Positions 10,141-20,865 of a stretch of 64,000 nt of DNA are shown piece by piece. The stretch's first letter is position 1. The number at the start of each line of letters is the position of its first letter. The stretch is taken from the NCBI RefSeq assembly GCF_033807575.1, contig NC_084713.1:18761389-18825388 (forward strand), read 5' to 3'. A program made the translations under genes and the position numbers. The notes under the pieces were generated by a model, which made no database searches, was not told the origin of the DNA, and saw only the letters and a list, made by a program, of their open reading frames with translations. The stretch is from Cydia pomonella (lineage: Eukaryota; Arthropoda; Insecta; Lepidoptera; Tortricidae).

Positions 10141-10888
10141 AATAAAAGTAAATATTGGTTTCTCGATCTCTGCCTAAAAGTCAGAATTTACAAAACAACA
10201 GTCGCATAATATTTTAAGTATGAATATTTCTAACAACACTGCTGTTAATATAATTGTTCATAGTACTAAAATGAAGTTTATTTTGATCTCACTGGCAGTT
10301 GGATTGGAAACAATTTTACTATGTTGATCGTCCATTGGTCATTTATTTTATTAGTTAGCTGGTCTGTCATAAGTTATAACTGTTATAAGTAAAATCAAAA
10401 ATCTAAATATCCTTTATTTTTAACATAAAAAAAAAAAAAAACAAATTTTAGATTTGACATATTAATTCATCCTTCGAAGTAAACTGCCATGATCTTCACA
10501 AAACCCTCCACATTTTGGGTCTTCGCCCAAACCCCGGATCACTTAGGTCCAATTAGTCTTATCTATCATCTAACGTCAGCGGATCCGAACCCTCAAAATT
10601 ACATCAGAGGCAAAAACCAGGAATGTGCTCAGTCATTCAAGAAGCCAATTCGGTTGTAACAATTTGTTCATATTTCGATACGACTAAGATTCATGTCATT
10701 CATGACATTAGACATTCAGACGAAGACGGGCAATAGCTAGTAAGTATCAAAATTAAAATGTTCTCACTAACCAAATTGATCCTAAGTTGGACTGAAATAA
10801 AATGAATTTAATTTACTTAATTTTAATTTAATGCGCACGAATAAGTGCAAGCGATATGTTTTATGAGACTATTTTTGATTGCAAGTTA
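10141..10888. other. no recognised feature
   Basis: AT-rich with a run of about 17 A residues near 10425-10441. No gene or known repeat recognised. Confidence 0.5.
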
Positions 10889-11062
10889 AAGTGGCGTTCG
10901 CATTCAGACTGCATCAGCATTACTGCTGCAGAATTGCAGCGCGACATTACTATTCAGCAGCAACATTCATTTGCATAGTAATGCAATCGGCAGTAATGTC
11001 ACACTGCAATACTGCAACATTACCCAAGGCTGTTGCAGTCTGAATACAAACGTCACCTTTAG
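10889..11062. repeat. MITE, family G (GGTGACGTTCG ends, GCAGTAATG core)
   Basis: Inverted ends are AAAGTGGCGTTCG and the complement of AAAGGTGACGTTTG. The inside is filled with alternating GCAGTAATG / CATTACTGC words. One of about twelve related copies or fragments in the window. Confidence 0.7.
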
Positions 11063-11562
11063 CGGCTCACATTCATTGCCGCAGCGGCGCACGCTGCCTC
11101 AACGTCGACAATTTAATATTACAATTTTATATAATTATAAGTCGTGTCAAAATAATATCATAATTGTATCAAATATTTCAAATTGTTAAAACGGAACCAG
11201 CCTCCAAGGTATAACACTTCGGAAACAACTTAAGTGACTCCACATTTCAATTACTTTACGGCTTTTTTTAAGTGAGTAATGGAGTTTCTTTAAGTAAAAA
11301 AGAACACAATGAATGTGGTTAGATAGCTATTTAGCAAATTAAATTTGTAAATAAGACTCATGACTTTGCAAATGGTTTGGATTACTTGCTAATTTTGATG
11401 TCAATTGGTAGTTAAGTTCGTAATTGATAGTGCTTGGTACTTTTTTATTGACTTTACTTTTTATGTTGATCTCGCGGACAGTAGCTCGCGGGACATCCTA
11501 CTACCCTTTCTAATTCGGTCATTAATTAGTCACTTACTAGTCTAGATAGTCTACTTATTCTA
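11063..11562. other. no recognised feature
   Basis: AT-rich intergenic-type sequence, nothing supported. Confidence 0.5.
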
Positions 11563-12186
11563 GTGGAATGAACGTCATAATCGCTGTAGTAATGCGACGG
11601 CGAACGTCACTCATGAAAAGTGGAGATAAGGAATACAATCTCAATAGACAGAACTGTTGTAAAAGTGTCCACCTGTCAGCTATTAATAATAGTTCAAAAT
11701 CTCTCCAGATTAGCGCTAGAGTAGCTAAGAACCTAGACGTTATTGAAGGAGTGAAGTGCGCTATGATTTGAATTTTTTCGTCAAATATTCTAGGTATTGT
11801 AGCCTATTTAAGGTTTTCTGACGGACACTTTTTGGTACATGGAGATTGTATTCCTTACCTCCATCTTCCATAGTAACTCACTTTATCAAGAAAATTGACA
11901 GATGGGTCAAAATTCTTTTCGGTGTCTTGTTTCTGACCACTCCGTCACGCTTAGTATTTGTGTTTTCTATCAAATTAATGAATAAACGAGTGCTATTGTA
12001 TGTATTTCTAGCTGTAGATTATATTTAGCATAAGAAAAATATATTTTACATACAAAAAGCTCCACTCCGTGACATTTTCATGAGACTAAAAACAAGACAA
12101 CGAAAAGAATTTTGAGCCAGATACAGCGGCGGAACCACGACGTCGCAACAGTAATGCAGCTGCAGTTGATATCCGAATGTCACCTT
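11563..12186. repeat. large imperfect foldback related to MITE family G
   Basis: The left part has GAACGTCATAATCGCTGTAG and the right part ends GTTGATATCCGAATGTCACC, both family G signatures. Inside, AAAATTCTTTTCG/TGTCTTGTTT near 11910 recurs inverted near 12090, and GGAGATTGTATTCCTTA near 11843 is inverted relative to 11620. Probably two or more nested foldbacks. Confidence 0.5.
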
Positions 12187-12640
12187 AAGATTTATTTCTT
12201 AGGGCGATGGCTTGTCAATTAGATAAAAGAATTAACGTATTGTTAATCCTTAGACTTTTTATTGGCTTCTAATATCGAAGAACAATTAAACAAAAATAAT
12301 AAAATATCGTCTTACTCATTAATGTATTGTGTCTCAGCCCTCTGGACATTGACTGAGATCCCGAGTTTTGTTCCTTCTCAGTTCTAATATGGTAAATTAT
12401 TTAAGTAGAAAAACATAAAAAAATAATAATAATAATTAATTCAAATAAATCATCAATAAATAGGAGCATACTGTAGTAGTCGTTCACAATGACGATAAGA
12501 TTAAAGTGACACTAGTGACATGACATACTCTTTAATTACCGTGTATCTACATACAGGCTGTTGCGAAGTATTAAATCGTAAATCATTAATTTCTCTGTTA
12601 ATACTGTGGCGTTTGGAATGAGACTTTGTATGTACAAAGG
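12187..12640. other. no gene; AAT-rich simple sequence
   Basis: Contains a short (AAT)n run near 12420-12440; otherwise unassigned. Confidence 0.5.
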
Positions 12641-12923
12641 TTGACTTACTTGACTTATTGTCCTATGTCCCCTAGATGGGGCAGAGCCAGAGGGCGTCCA
12701 CAGTGCGCCGCCATCTGGATCGGTCTAGAGCTTCGTGCTTGAGTTCGCTCCAAGTCTTCGCAATAGCCTTCGCCTCTGCAATTATGGTCCGGCGCCAGGT
12801 CTGCTTTGGATGGCAACGTTTCCTTTTTCCTTGGGGATTCCAGTCTAGGGCTTGCCTCGGTATGTGTTTAGGATCCCTTCGGAGCTTATACCCAATCCAA
12901 CTCCATTTCCGGCGCTTGATCAG
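12641..12923 (-). pseudogene. LINE reverse-transcriptase C-terminus and 3' end (RTE-like)
   Basis: The minus strand encodes WIGYKLRRDPKHIPRQALDW and GKRKRCHPKQTWRR, then DRSRWRRTVDAL, ending at a stop at 12672-12674. This order is the conserved C-terminus of RTE-like non-LTR elements. The tail after the stop is made of AAGTCAAGT units. The element is strongly 5'-truncated. Relative to the copy at 52049 it has a 6-bp insertion (two extra codons) just before the stop. Confidence 0.75.
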
Positions 12924-13510
12924 ATATACCCTAATCAACATGTATGTCCAGAGAGTAAAGACACGATGTATAATCAGAAATTGTGACCTATAGATATTCA
13001 ACACTATTAAATAATGCAATTTAGTTGAACTTCGACCAATTATCCAAAAAAGCCAAACCCTACAAATCAGCAAAGCATTTTCCTTTTACAAATCCAATGG
13101 AATAGAAATTTCCGCTAACTAGACATCCTATTCAAATATAACATTTCCACATTAGCTCTCGCGCAATCTAAAATACGGAATTAAATATTAACTTGTAAAT
13201 AAAACAACAATTTAAGCCTTTTGTTAAAGGTGTAAGGTTCATATTCTTTTGTTAGTTTTGACCGGGTTGTTTTCACGTAATTGGTGGTTGTCACAGTGGC
13301 AACGCTCTGCATTTCACATGCATTAGTTGCACGAAGCTGTCACAGTAGATAGATTTTGGAATTGTCTTTCTGCCCACGCTTAAACGGAGATAAATCGAAG
13401 TCCGAGAAGTAAAGATAAAATTATTCATAGTAATGAATCTATAATGAAAATGATAAATAAATATGTAATATGAAAATGTAATTTATGTAAGGATTTACGA
13501 GTGGTTTGTT
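12924..13510. other. no recognised feature
   Basis: AT-rich sequence between the LINE fragment and the hAT-like element; nothing supported. Confidence 0.5.
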
Positions 13511-14470
13511 TAGGGATTGCAATCCGGTCCGGCGGATCCGGTAATCCGGCCGGATCCGGCACTTTTCAGGAGCTACCGGATCCGGTAAAAATCACCGGAT
13601 CCGGACCGGATCCGGTAAAATAAAAAAACGCCTAAATACAGCACGCGCTGTGCGTTTCAGATGAGGAACAGGCGACGGATGCGTGGTATGAAGTTGAACA
13701 GAACAAAAAACGAATGAAAACGTTTAAATTTAGTAAGATAAAAATATATTTATTATGACGATGACTAGGAACAGAAGAGGATTTCTTCTTCTTTCATGTT
13801 GATGGCACGATTTGACGATTACATAAATACTGTAATAGAAGGAAAAATTAACGGATGGAGATGCCATGGAAGGCATTTTTAATTTATGCTAAAGAGAAGG
13901 TTAATGTCGTGTCATAATGTTGTGATAGGAGATTAAAAGTAAACAAATGAGCAGGATTAAGTCAGCGGTACTCAACCGACTACAGTTGACTCAATATGAG
14001 TGAATTAATATATGATAATATTGATAATCTTTAGTTTTCTCCGATATATGTATATATATGATAAAATATAGATTCTTTTATATTCAAATTTAAGAGAGAA
14101 TCTTTTGTCTTTACAATTTCATCCAATCTTAGGCAATTTCCTTTATCTCCTGGTACATGCTACTCTGCGTCTAGCCAATTTTTTTATTTGATCTATGTAA
14201 CTTTTCTTAGGGAGTCCCTTTCCGCGATGGTTTTCAATCCTACATTCTTTTATTTTTCGCATGAGATCGTCGTGTCGTGTGTTGTTCATTATAATTTGAC
14301 CAATATACTATTCTATAAATTAAAAATAAGTTATTTTTTTTAAGTCATATAGTCTACTACTTTCTCGGACAAAAAAATTAGAGCAAGATAATATTGGAGC
14401 GCATTTAATATCATAATTAGTTAAAAGTAAAATATCTTCTTTTGTTACTAGAATCAAAAAGAAGACCAAG

Positions 14471-14761
14471 AGTGCTCACTCTATACAACGGTTTTGTTAC
14501 CAAAACACTAATACTATTATTTTCGTAGTTTACATCTAGCGTCACGTAGCGGATCTCTCAGTACTGCTACTCGACAATAGAAATCGCAGCAAACAAAAAG
14601 TCTAATGCTCAACGATTTTCAGCTAATATTATAACCATAGTAAGCGTAGGAGTTGAAAATAGAGTTCCGCTAGTACTGAGAGTTCCGCTACTCGATGCTG
14701 GATGTCGTCTACTTAAATAATAAGCGTTTTGGTACCAAAACTGATGTATGGAGTGAGCACT
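14471..14761. repeat. MITE nested in the hAT-like element
   Basis: Ends AGTGCTCACTCTATACA and its imperfect complement. Inner parts GGTTTTGTTACCAAAAC and TTTTGGTACCAAAAC, and two copies of a CAGTACT/AGTACTGAGAG motif, are arranged as a foldback. Confidence 0.65.
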
Positions 14762-14796
14762 TTATGTATTTCTTATTTCTCTATGCTAGAATGGAT

Positions 14797-14870
14797 GTCA
14801 ACTTTAGAGTCTGTGCGGAAAGAGAAGAGCCGTGGAATGTATGGGGCCCAATACAGACTCTACGATGAAT
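14797..14870. repeat. fragment of palindromic repeat shared with 44.9 kb
   Basis: GCGGAAAGAGAAGAGCCGTG and ATGTATGGGGC match the element at 44936-45020, where both arms are present. Only one arm is clear here. Confidence 0.45.
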
Positions 14871-15593
14871 TCAATCAAAGAACAGTTACGAAAACTTGCC
14901 CTTTCAAGGAGCTTCAATTCCCACCCCACATCCCATCATCAGGCTTTGGAAACTAATCAAATTTATAATTGTAAACGAAAATTTGAGCACTTGCGAATGG
15001 TTAAATATAATAAATTACCGAGTTCAAATTTTGTTTTAACAGTGATATTGACGTTGTGACACTTTTTACTACCAAGTTCTATTTTATTGTTAAGAAGTTA
15101 TTTATAAACATCAAATTATAGATTTAGGAATACGTATTACGCAAAAAACTAGAAAAAATATGTCATTTAATTAACTTTAATATCCCTACACCAAACCGGA
15201 TCCGGTCCGCCCGGATCCGGCCGGATTATGGCCAAAATCCGGCCGGATCCGGCCGGATTCAAAATCAGTCCGGTTTGCAATCCCTAGGTTTGTTCCACCA
15301 TGACATCCAAATATTATACGATTGTATAATCGTGATATAATAGAGAGCTTTTCAGTTGAGTACCGTATTAGGCACCGAAGGCTGCTGAGTTGCCTAATTA
15401 AGGTACGAGATTGAAAATATTGATTATATTTGTTCTTCAAAAAATGCCAGTCATTATTTTTGTATTTTTTCATAAATTTTGTGTTTTTCTACTGATAATT
15501 ACAAACTCTTTCGATCCTAATGGGGTAAAAAAATGTCACAGTTTTTTCCTATTGTGTTACCATTTCCCCATATATATATTTTTTTTTCTTTAT

Positions 15594-15720
15594 ACCACGA
15601 CGGTGGCAAACAAGCATACGGCACGCCTGATGGTAAGCAGTCACCGCAGCCTATGGACGCCTTCAACTCCAGAGGTGTTACATGCGCGTTGCCGACCCTT
15701 TAAAAACCTGTACACTTTGT
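15594..15720 (-). repeat. retroposon R1, 3' part
   Basis: The complement ends in the tail CAGGCGTGCCGTATGCTTGT followed by A/T-rich sequence. It is a 5'-truncated copy of the repeat complete at 34408-34765. Confidence 0.7.
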
Positions 15721-15977
15721 ATGGTGGTAACAAAAAGGAAAGTTTGGAAAATGTATGGTAATTTTAGGATATTTTTTTTCTTTCTCCTATAAGGATTAAA
15801 AGAGCTCGCGATACTGACTAGAAATAACACAAAAGTGGCAAAAAGGTCACATGAAAAAATGGCAAAAAAAGAAACGCTCAGCTAATAAATGGGTCATACA
15901 CAAATTTTAAAACAAAGGCTGACACTCCCCTAATTTAATGTCTACTGCAATGATAGCTTTTATCTATTGGTTAACTT

Positions 15978-16290
15978 TTTTTACTACGTCGATGGCAAAC
16001 AAGCATACGGCCCGCCTGATGGTTAGCAGTCTCTGTAGCCTAACACTCCGCACCCTCGTTGAGCTCTGGCACCCTTACTCACCGGCAGGAACACAACACT
16101 ATCAGTAGGGTCTAGTGTTATTTGGCTGCGGTTTTCTGTAAGCTGGAGGTAATTCCTCAGTTGGGCTCTGCTCTAGATCTGGAATGACATCCGCTGTGCT
16201 GTGCCATACCACACAAAGCGAGATGACATTCACAGTGCCCATATCCCCTCTTTTGGACGTAGTTTAAAGACGTACCCGGGTCCAAAACTG
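15978..16290 (-). repeat. retroposon R1, near complete
   Basis: Carries the whole unit from GGACCCGGGTACGTC (complement of the right end) to the tail with GCTTGTTTGCCATCGACG. About 40 bp near the tail are missing compared with other copies. Confidence 0.8.
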
Positions 16291-16384
16291 CGTGCAAAAG
16301 TAATCAAATATCAAATCATAATGATGCGCCAACATTTCCATCTTTCACTACCTACTTAGATGGTTGGCAGTCCTCAACTGTGTG

Positions 16385-16600
16385 AATAAGCAGGAGCTAG
16401 ACTGTGGAATGAACTGTCAACCGCGATATTACCGGGTCAATCTTCTTTTTCTTCCTTTGTTGTCCTGTCATTTTGCTACGGCTCATGGGAGCTTGGGGTC
16501 CGCTTGACAACTAATCCCAAGATTTGGCGTAGGCACTAGATTCCAAGTAGGCATTTCCGGGTCAATACTACCTTAAAACGAATGAATGAATGAATGAATG
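16385..16600 (+). pseudogene. LINE C-terminal fragment split by a SINE
   Basis: GAGCTAGACTGTGGAATGAA encodes ARLWNE, then LSTAILPGQ, the RT C-terminal signature also seen at 41036. The SINE at 16442-16556 interrupts it. The remainder continues after the duplicated CCGGGTCAAT into a (GAAT)n tail near 16580-16600. Confidence 0.55.
16442..16556 (-). mobile_element. truncated tRNA-type SINE with 10-bp duplication
   Basis: Reverse-orientation 3' part of the SINE complete at 30698-31019 (CTAATCCCAAGATTTGGCG, GGCTCATGGGAGC). It is flanked by exact CCGGGTCAAT at 16432-16441 and 16557-16566, so the insertion site within the LINE is clear. Confidence 0.8.
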
Positions 16601-16671
16601 AAAGAAAACTTTAAAACTAACATACATAATATATTATAACAATATATATTTTAGAACTAAACACTACAATA

Positions 16672-16866
16672 GTACATTATGATACAAGTGTGAAAAATAG
16701 GAAATTCGAAACGAGTGGCGATAAATTAAAACACGACCGAAGGAAGTTGAGGAATCGACACAAGTTGCGAATTACCTATTCGCACATGTATCGTACAACG
16801 TAATATGCTAATTTTCGCACTAGTGCTATAAAGTAGGCACCATATGTACTGTAAATCACATTATGG
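16672..16866. repeat. MITE, family with CATATGTACTGTAAA ends
   Basis: ATACAAGTGTGAAAAATA at the left opposes TTTCGCACTAGTGCTATAAA plus CATATGTACTGTAAA at the right. The related copy at 24958-25092 shares these blocks. Confidence 0.55.
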
Positions 16867-16889
16867 TTGCGATGCATTACGCAACCCCG

Positions 16890-17005
16890 TAGTGTTAAGA
16901 AGGCCACAACGCAGTAGCAACCTCTCTGGTGTTGAAGGTGCCCATGGGCAACGGTGATTGCTTATCAGGCGATTTTTCTGCTGGTTTGCCTTCTATACAA
17001 TACAA
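16890..17005 (+). repeat. LINE 3' tail fragment
   Basis: Has GTGCCCATGGGCAACGGTGA then a decayed CAGGCGATTTTTCTGCTGG and TTTGCCTTCTAT. This is the Jockey-type LINE tail whose complement is seen at 41040-41110. Confidence 0.6.
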
Positions 17006-17061
17006 ATCCTCTTTATTACACAACCTCAGAAAAAAATTACATGGAAACCCATAATACATGA

Positions 17062-17108
17062 AGTAGAGGTAAACAACAGGCGGCCTTATCGCTACATAGC
17101 GATCTAGA
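17062..17108 (-). repeat. LINE 3' tail fragment (TAGCGATAAGGCCGCC)
   Basis: The complement reads TAGCGATAAGGCCGCCTGTT, matching the tail at 55440-55570 on the other strand. Confidence 0.55.
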
Positions 17109-17501
17109 TCTTCTCGATCTTCTATATGTATAATATTATAAAAAAACGTCTTTTTCTAATGCACTAAAGCACAGAGTAGACTATATATTATTTATAACTA
17201 AAGTATCTTGTATAGATACTGTGTAATGTGATTAAATACAAAACAAGAGACAAACTGACTAATTACTTCAACTTCATTTCTGCTTTCAAATTGTTGTCAT
17301 TAGCAAAATGTGTACATTTGTATAACTCTTATCACAACGGCGTAAGAGCGACATTCAAACGAATAAATGTAATCACGAGATATGCTCAAGACGTACTATT
17401 TTGTCTGATGATTAAAGTAATTTTTAGTGTAAATTCTACAAATTACTACTTTATTATGTTGTTGCATCGACTTTGGGATTGCCACACGCAATGTTGTTTG
17501 C
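17109..17501. other. no recognised feature
   Basis: A 95-codon plus-strand frame (17228-17515) matches nothing known and has no splice context I can support. Confidence 0.45.
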
Positions 17502-17509
17502 GCTCGGAT

Positions 17510-17740
17510 CAGTGATCGGAACTATGGGAGTAAAACTTTAACGAAACTTGTTAAGCGGACATAAAATAGTGCATACAGTCCTAAAAATATTCATTCATAG
17601 GGATAGGAATAGTATAGTACTTACAGCCATAAAAATATTTACATTCATAGATATTCGAATATTTTTAAGGCTATAAGCACTCTTTTTACGTCCGCTTGAT
17701 AAGTTTTGTTAAAGTTTTACTCCCATAGTTCCGATCACTA
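17510..17740. mobile_element. hAT-type foldback MITE
   Basis: 231 bp with about 50-bp arms (CAGTGATCGGAACTATGGG at the left, TAGTGATCGGAACTATGGG on the complement of the right) and an exact 8-bp duplication GCTCGGAT at 17502-17509 and 17741-17748. No coding capacity. Confidence 0.88.
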
Positions 17741-17875
17741 GCTCGGATGGAAGCTTTACTCAATAAGAAGAATAAGAATATTATATGTCAAAGATAGATA
17801 TTTTAACTAAACACCTAAAGAAACCTACATGTGTTAAGGTCACAACTGCAGCATGACACATAAAGCTGACTCAGC

Positions 17876-18050
17876 GTAAAGGTACCGTTCGGATTCACAC
17901 TGCACCAGAATAACTGTTGCAGTATTGCAGCTGACATTGCTAAACACTGAATTGATCTTTGCAGCAGGAAAGCAGTCTTCAGTAATGTCGCGCTGCAATA
18001 CTGTGGCAGTAATGCTGCCGACTGCATTACTGCAGGAAACGTCAAAAACC
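17876..18050. repeat. MITE, family G
   Basis: Opens TAAAGGTACCGTTCGGATTC and is filled with GCAGTAATG / GCAGTATTGCAG words. The right end is shortened. Confidence 0.6.
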
Positions 18051-18773
18051 TTTTTAGGATGACTTACGCTAGACCGGGCCGGGGCCGGGCCGGACCAGCG
18101 CTTCGTTTTCTATGGAAAGCACCACGTGATCACCGATCAGCCATCATATAAAATGACGTGTCGCGCCCCCTAGAGCCGTGGCAAAAAGCCGGGACAATGC
18201 TAGGCGGACGACAAATAGAATATAGATATCTTTATTTCTTCGAACTCTTTATTGACAGTGTACTAAAATTTCCGCAAAAAGTAAATGTAACAGTCGATAG
18301 TGAAATGGCAATAAATATTACTAAAAACAAACACGCAACACCCACCAAGCCAGCTTTACATGATTAACAACAATTCGCCAACGAGAACAATTCTGCGAAT
18401 CCATGAAAAATAACTCTGCCGTCATAAATATAAGCCATGTACAACCCTCATTGACAATCTATGGGCCTTATATCTTCACAATAAGGTCTATATTTTGTCA
18501 GCGTGGAGTACTACCCCGTAATTACGGCTACATTTCGTGTTCACATTCACACCGAGTTATTCCATACAAAATACGCAAAGGGCTGGGAAGAAGCTAATTG
18601 TTCCCTTCCGATTGCTCTAGAAACAAAGGCCTAAAGATGCCTATGTTTTTTCCATTGCGCTCCTCTTTGTTAATACGAGCTTAAGTGATGAATGACCAGC
18701 GATTTTGAAATCACCTTGCCATGAATTAATCACTCATCATCATGCTTGTTATGACGGTTTTACATCTTGTGCT
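18051..18773. other. unassigned, with GC-rich patch and SINE scrap
   Basis: 18073-18100 is a run of GGGCCGG repeats. 18172-18200 (AGCCGTGGCAAAAAGCCGGG) matches the 3' part of the SINE at 30698. The rest is unassigned. Confidence 0.45.
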
Positions 18774-19115
18774 CTTTTTTTTTTATACTACGTCGGTGGC
18801 AAACAAGCATACGGCCCGCCTGATGGTAAGCAGCCTCCGTAGCCTATGTACGCCTGCAAATCCAGAAGAGTTACATGCGCGTTGCCGACCCTAAACCCGC
18901 CCCCCCTCATTGAGCTCTGGCAACCTTACTCACCGGCAGGAACACAACACTATGAGTAGGGTCTAGTGTTATTTGGCTGCTGTTTTCTGTAAGGTGGAGG
19001 TACTTCTCCAGTTGGGCTCTGCTCTAGATCTGGAATGACATCCACTGGCTGTGCCCTACCACACAAAGCGAGATGACATTCACAATACCCATACCTCTCT
19101 TTTGGACTTCTTCTT
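18774..19115 (-). repeat. retroposon R1, near complete
   Basis: Starts with poly-T and TACTACGTCGGTGGCAAAC (complement of the tail) and runs to TACCTCTCTTTTGGAC, losing only the last part of the shared 5' end. A 67-codon minus frame is open here and in the 34.4-kb copy, but too short to call a gene. Confidence 0.8.
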
Positions 19116-19394
19116 TCTATTCTTGTCCCACTTTGTGCATTCACGCGCACCAAAATAAAGGCGAACTAAAGTTTGTATCATAACAAATTCAAGACCTTCC
19201 AACTTGCCAACAAACTGTCTTGCAGTTTGGCAGAAGAAAAAAAAAATTTAAAAGCAGGGTTTTTTACCAGAATAAATGTTATATTATTTATTATTTTTTA
19301 TTTTAGCAAATTGTTGAATACGAACCGGCTAATCCATGGTGCAGTTGTATCGGGAGGTTTCAATTTTCAACCCTTTTCTTGACAATGTACGATT

Positions 19395-19548
19395 ATCTGA
19401 CGTGGTGACATCATAGATTTTGATCATTTCATGAAATGCCATTAGGTTAGGTTTGACTTTTTCATGATGTGGCTAACCGACCATTCCATGCAATGATTGC
19501 CACATCACGAAATGGTCAATTCTAAGATCTGGCCACGAAATATCTATA
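19395..19548. repeat. palindromic repeat (ATTTCATGAAATGCC)
   Basis: Alternating CATTTCATGAAATG and CACGAAATGGTCA words on both strands, with GGTTAGGTTTGAC. Probably one MITE. Confidence 0.5.
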
Positions 19549-19551
19549 CAG

Positions 19552-19808
19552 GGTGAAATTTTAACCACCGTTCGCACTCTACGTAGTGACTATAGGTCAT
19601 ACTGAACAACTTTTATTATGGGACCAATACCGAAATCACGAAAAAAAATTGGCTGTTTTATATATTCCGGCTGATGTGATGCCGCTGATTTCTATAGGAC
19701 AGCCAATTTTATTTCGCGATATCGACATTGGCCCCATGATAAAAGCTGTTCAGTATGTCCTATAAAGTCACTACGCAGAGTATGAACGGTGGTTAAAATT
19801 TCACCGTG
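19552..19808. repeat. palindromic MITE (GGTGAAATTTTAACC ends)
   Basis: Arms of about 100 bp: GGTGAAATTTTAACCACCG at the left is inverted at the right. AGGTCATACTGAACAAC recurs inverted as the GTTCAGTATGTCCT block. A relative lies at 25226-25445. Confidence 0.75.
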
Positions 19809-20095
19809 TATATTAATAGTTTTTAAACTTATTGCAGTAAAGCTTGTAACTTGCACCACGTCTCATGTGCGAGTGCCCCTCGTTATGTTAGCTGTTTGCA
19901 AAATTACTTTTTTTTATTTTCCCGTCAGCGCGGGTGTTGTGCTCGAATAATTATTTATAATCAGATTAAAAACGGCTTATTTCGCTTTAGGTAATAGGCG
20001 AAATAATACGCTCGCGTGTTTGCACTTTGTTTTTAACCTAGCTGCGGAAAAGGGAAAACCCAAAAATAAAAGATATGTTGTTTGCGGTGTTTGTA

Positions 20096-20240
20096 TTTGT
20101 ACGGTCACGTCTGAAAATATCGATACGAAAAAAGTGCCAAAAATATGTGTACACAACTTTATTGCCCATATATTAAGGTAGCGGATACATATTTTTGGCA
20201 CATTTTTCGTACCGATATTTTCAGACGTGACTGTACTAAG
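20096..20240. repeat. palindromic MITE (GTACGGTCACGTCTGAAAA ends)
   Basis: Arms of about 60 bp including AAAATATCGATACG and TGCCAAAAATATGTGTAC. Close relative of 37112-37250. Confidence 0.8.
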
Positions 20241-20347
20241 ATTGAGTGGTTGAGAATGTCTTTCCATTGGTCCGCCTTTTGTAGATCAACTTTTATGCTA
20301 TACCTAATCAGCAGCAGAAGCCGCTAAGCGGGTGAGGTGTTAAATCA

Positions 20348-20452
20348 TAGATCGTGTCATTCACGAAGCCGCGCGCCTTCTCGTATTGCCAAGTTATTAA
20401 ATGTTAGATTTGACAAATTTGCGCGCCATCGTGGATGACACGAACTATACTC
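20348..20452. repeat. MITE (AGATCGTGTCATTCACGA ends)
   Basis: Inverted ends ATCGTGTCATTCACGA and TCGTGGATGACACGA, with TTAGATTTGACAAAT inside. Relatives at 29632-29732 and 37763-37998. Confidence 0.7.
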
Positions 20453-20494
20453 CCTTAACAATAAAGTTGTGCTGAGGGGGGCAATCGTTAATAG

Positions 20495-20655
20495 AAATGC
20501 CAATTAAAACTAACCGCAGCCAAATAATACTAGACTAGACCCTATTCATAGTGAGAGCTCAACAAGGGTGCGGAGTGTTAGGGTCGGCAACGTGCATGTA
20601 ACATCTCTGGAGCTGCAGGCGTCCATAGGCTACGGAGACTACTTGCCATCACGTT
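20495..20655 (+). repeat. retroposon R1, partial
   Basis: Plus-oriented: AACCGCAGCCAAATAATACT through GGGTCGGCAACGTGCATGT to a decayed tail CTTGCCATCACGTTGG. Confidence 0.65.
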
Positions 20656-20659
20656 GGCA

Positions 20660-20775
20660 TTTGACCTTGTATAAATAATAGCGTATGGAAATAGTCACTT
20701 GACTTTTCGTAGCTTTTTTTCTTTTCGTTCGACATTTGTCGATACACGATTGTCATCTTCGCTAAGGCCCCTGAT
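20660..20775. repeat. MITE fragment (GACAATCG type)
   Basis: Has CTTTTCGTTCGACATTTGTC and ATTGTCATCTTCG; the same words recur near 31020, 61783 and 49510. Confidence 0.45.
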
Positions 20776-20865
20776 CATTTTGAACACACCGCATACAAAT
20801 GCTGCTCGTGGTAATACCCCCGGGAACTAGCTGATTGATGAGATTTTGGTGTCCCCTGTGATCAT

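Larger units (their letters stand above)
13511..15286. mobile_element. hAT-like non-autonomous DNA transposon
   Basis: A 1776-bp element with inverted ends TAGGGATTGCAATCCGG and (complement) TAGGGATTGCAAACCGG. It is flanked by a perfect 8-bp duplication GGTTTGTT at 13503-13510 and 15287-15294. Length of duplication and YAGGG ends are typical of hAT elements. Both termini carry clusters of CCGGATCCGG (five GGATCC in the left 110 bp, three in the right 90 bp). I see no transposase, so it would need one in trans. A MITE is nested at 14471-14761. Confidence 0.85.

Noticed and set aside
18950..19153. conserved short minus-strand frame, also open at 34583-34780
   Set aside because: Both lie in retroposon R1; other copies are interrupted, and similarity is at DNA level.
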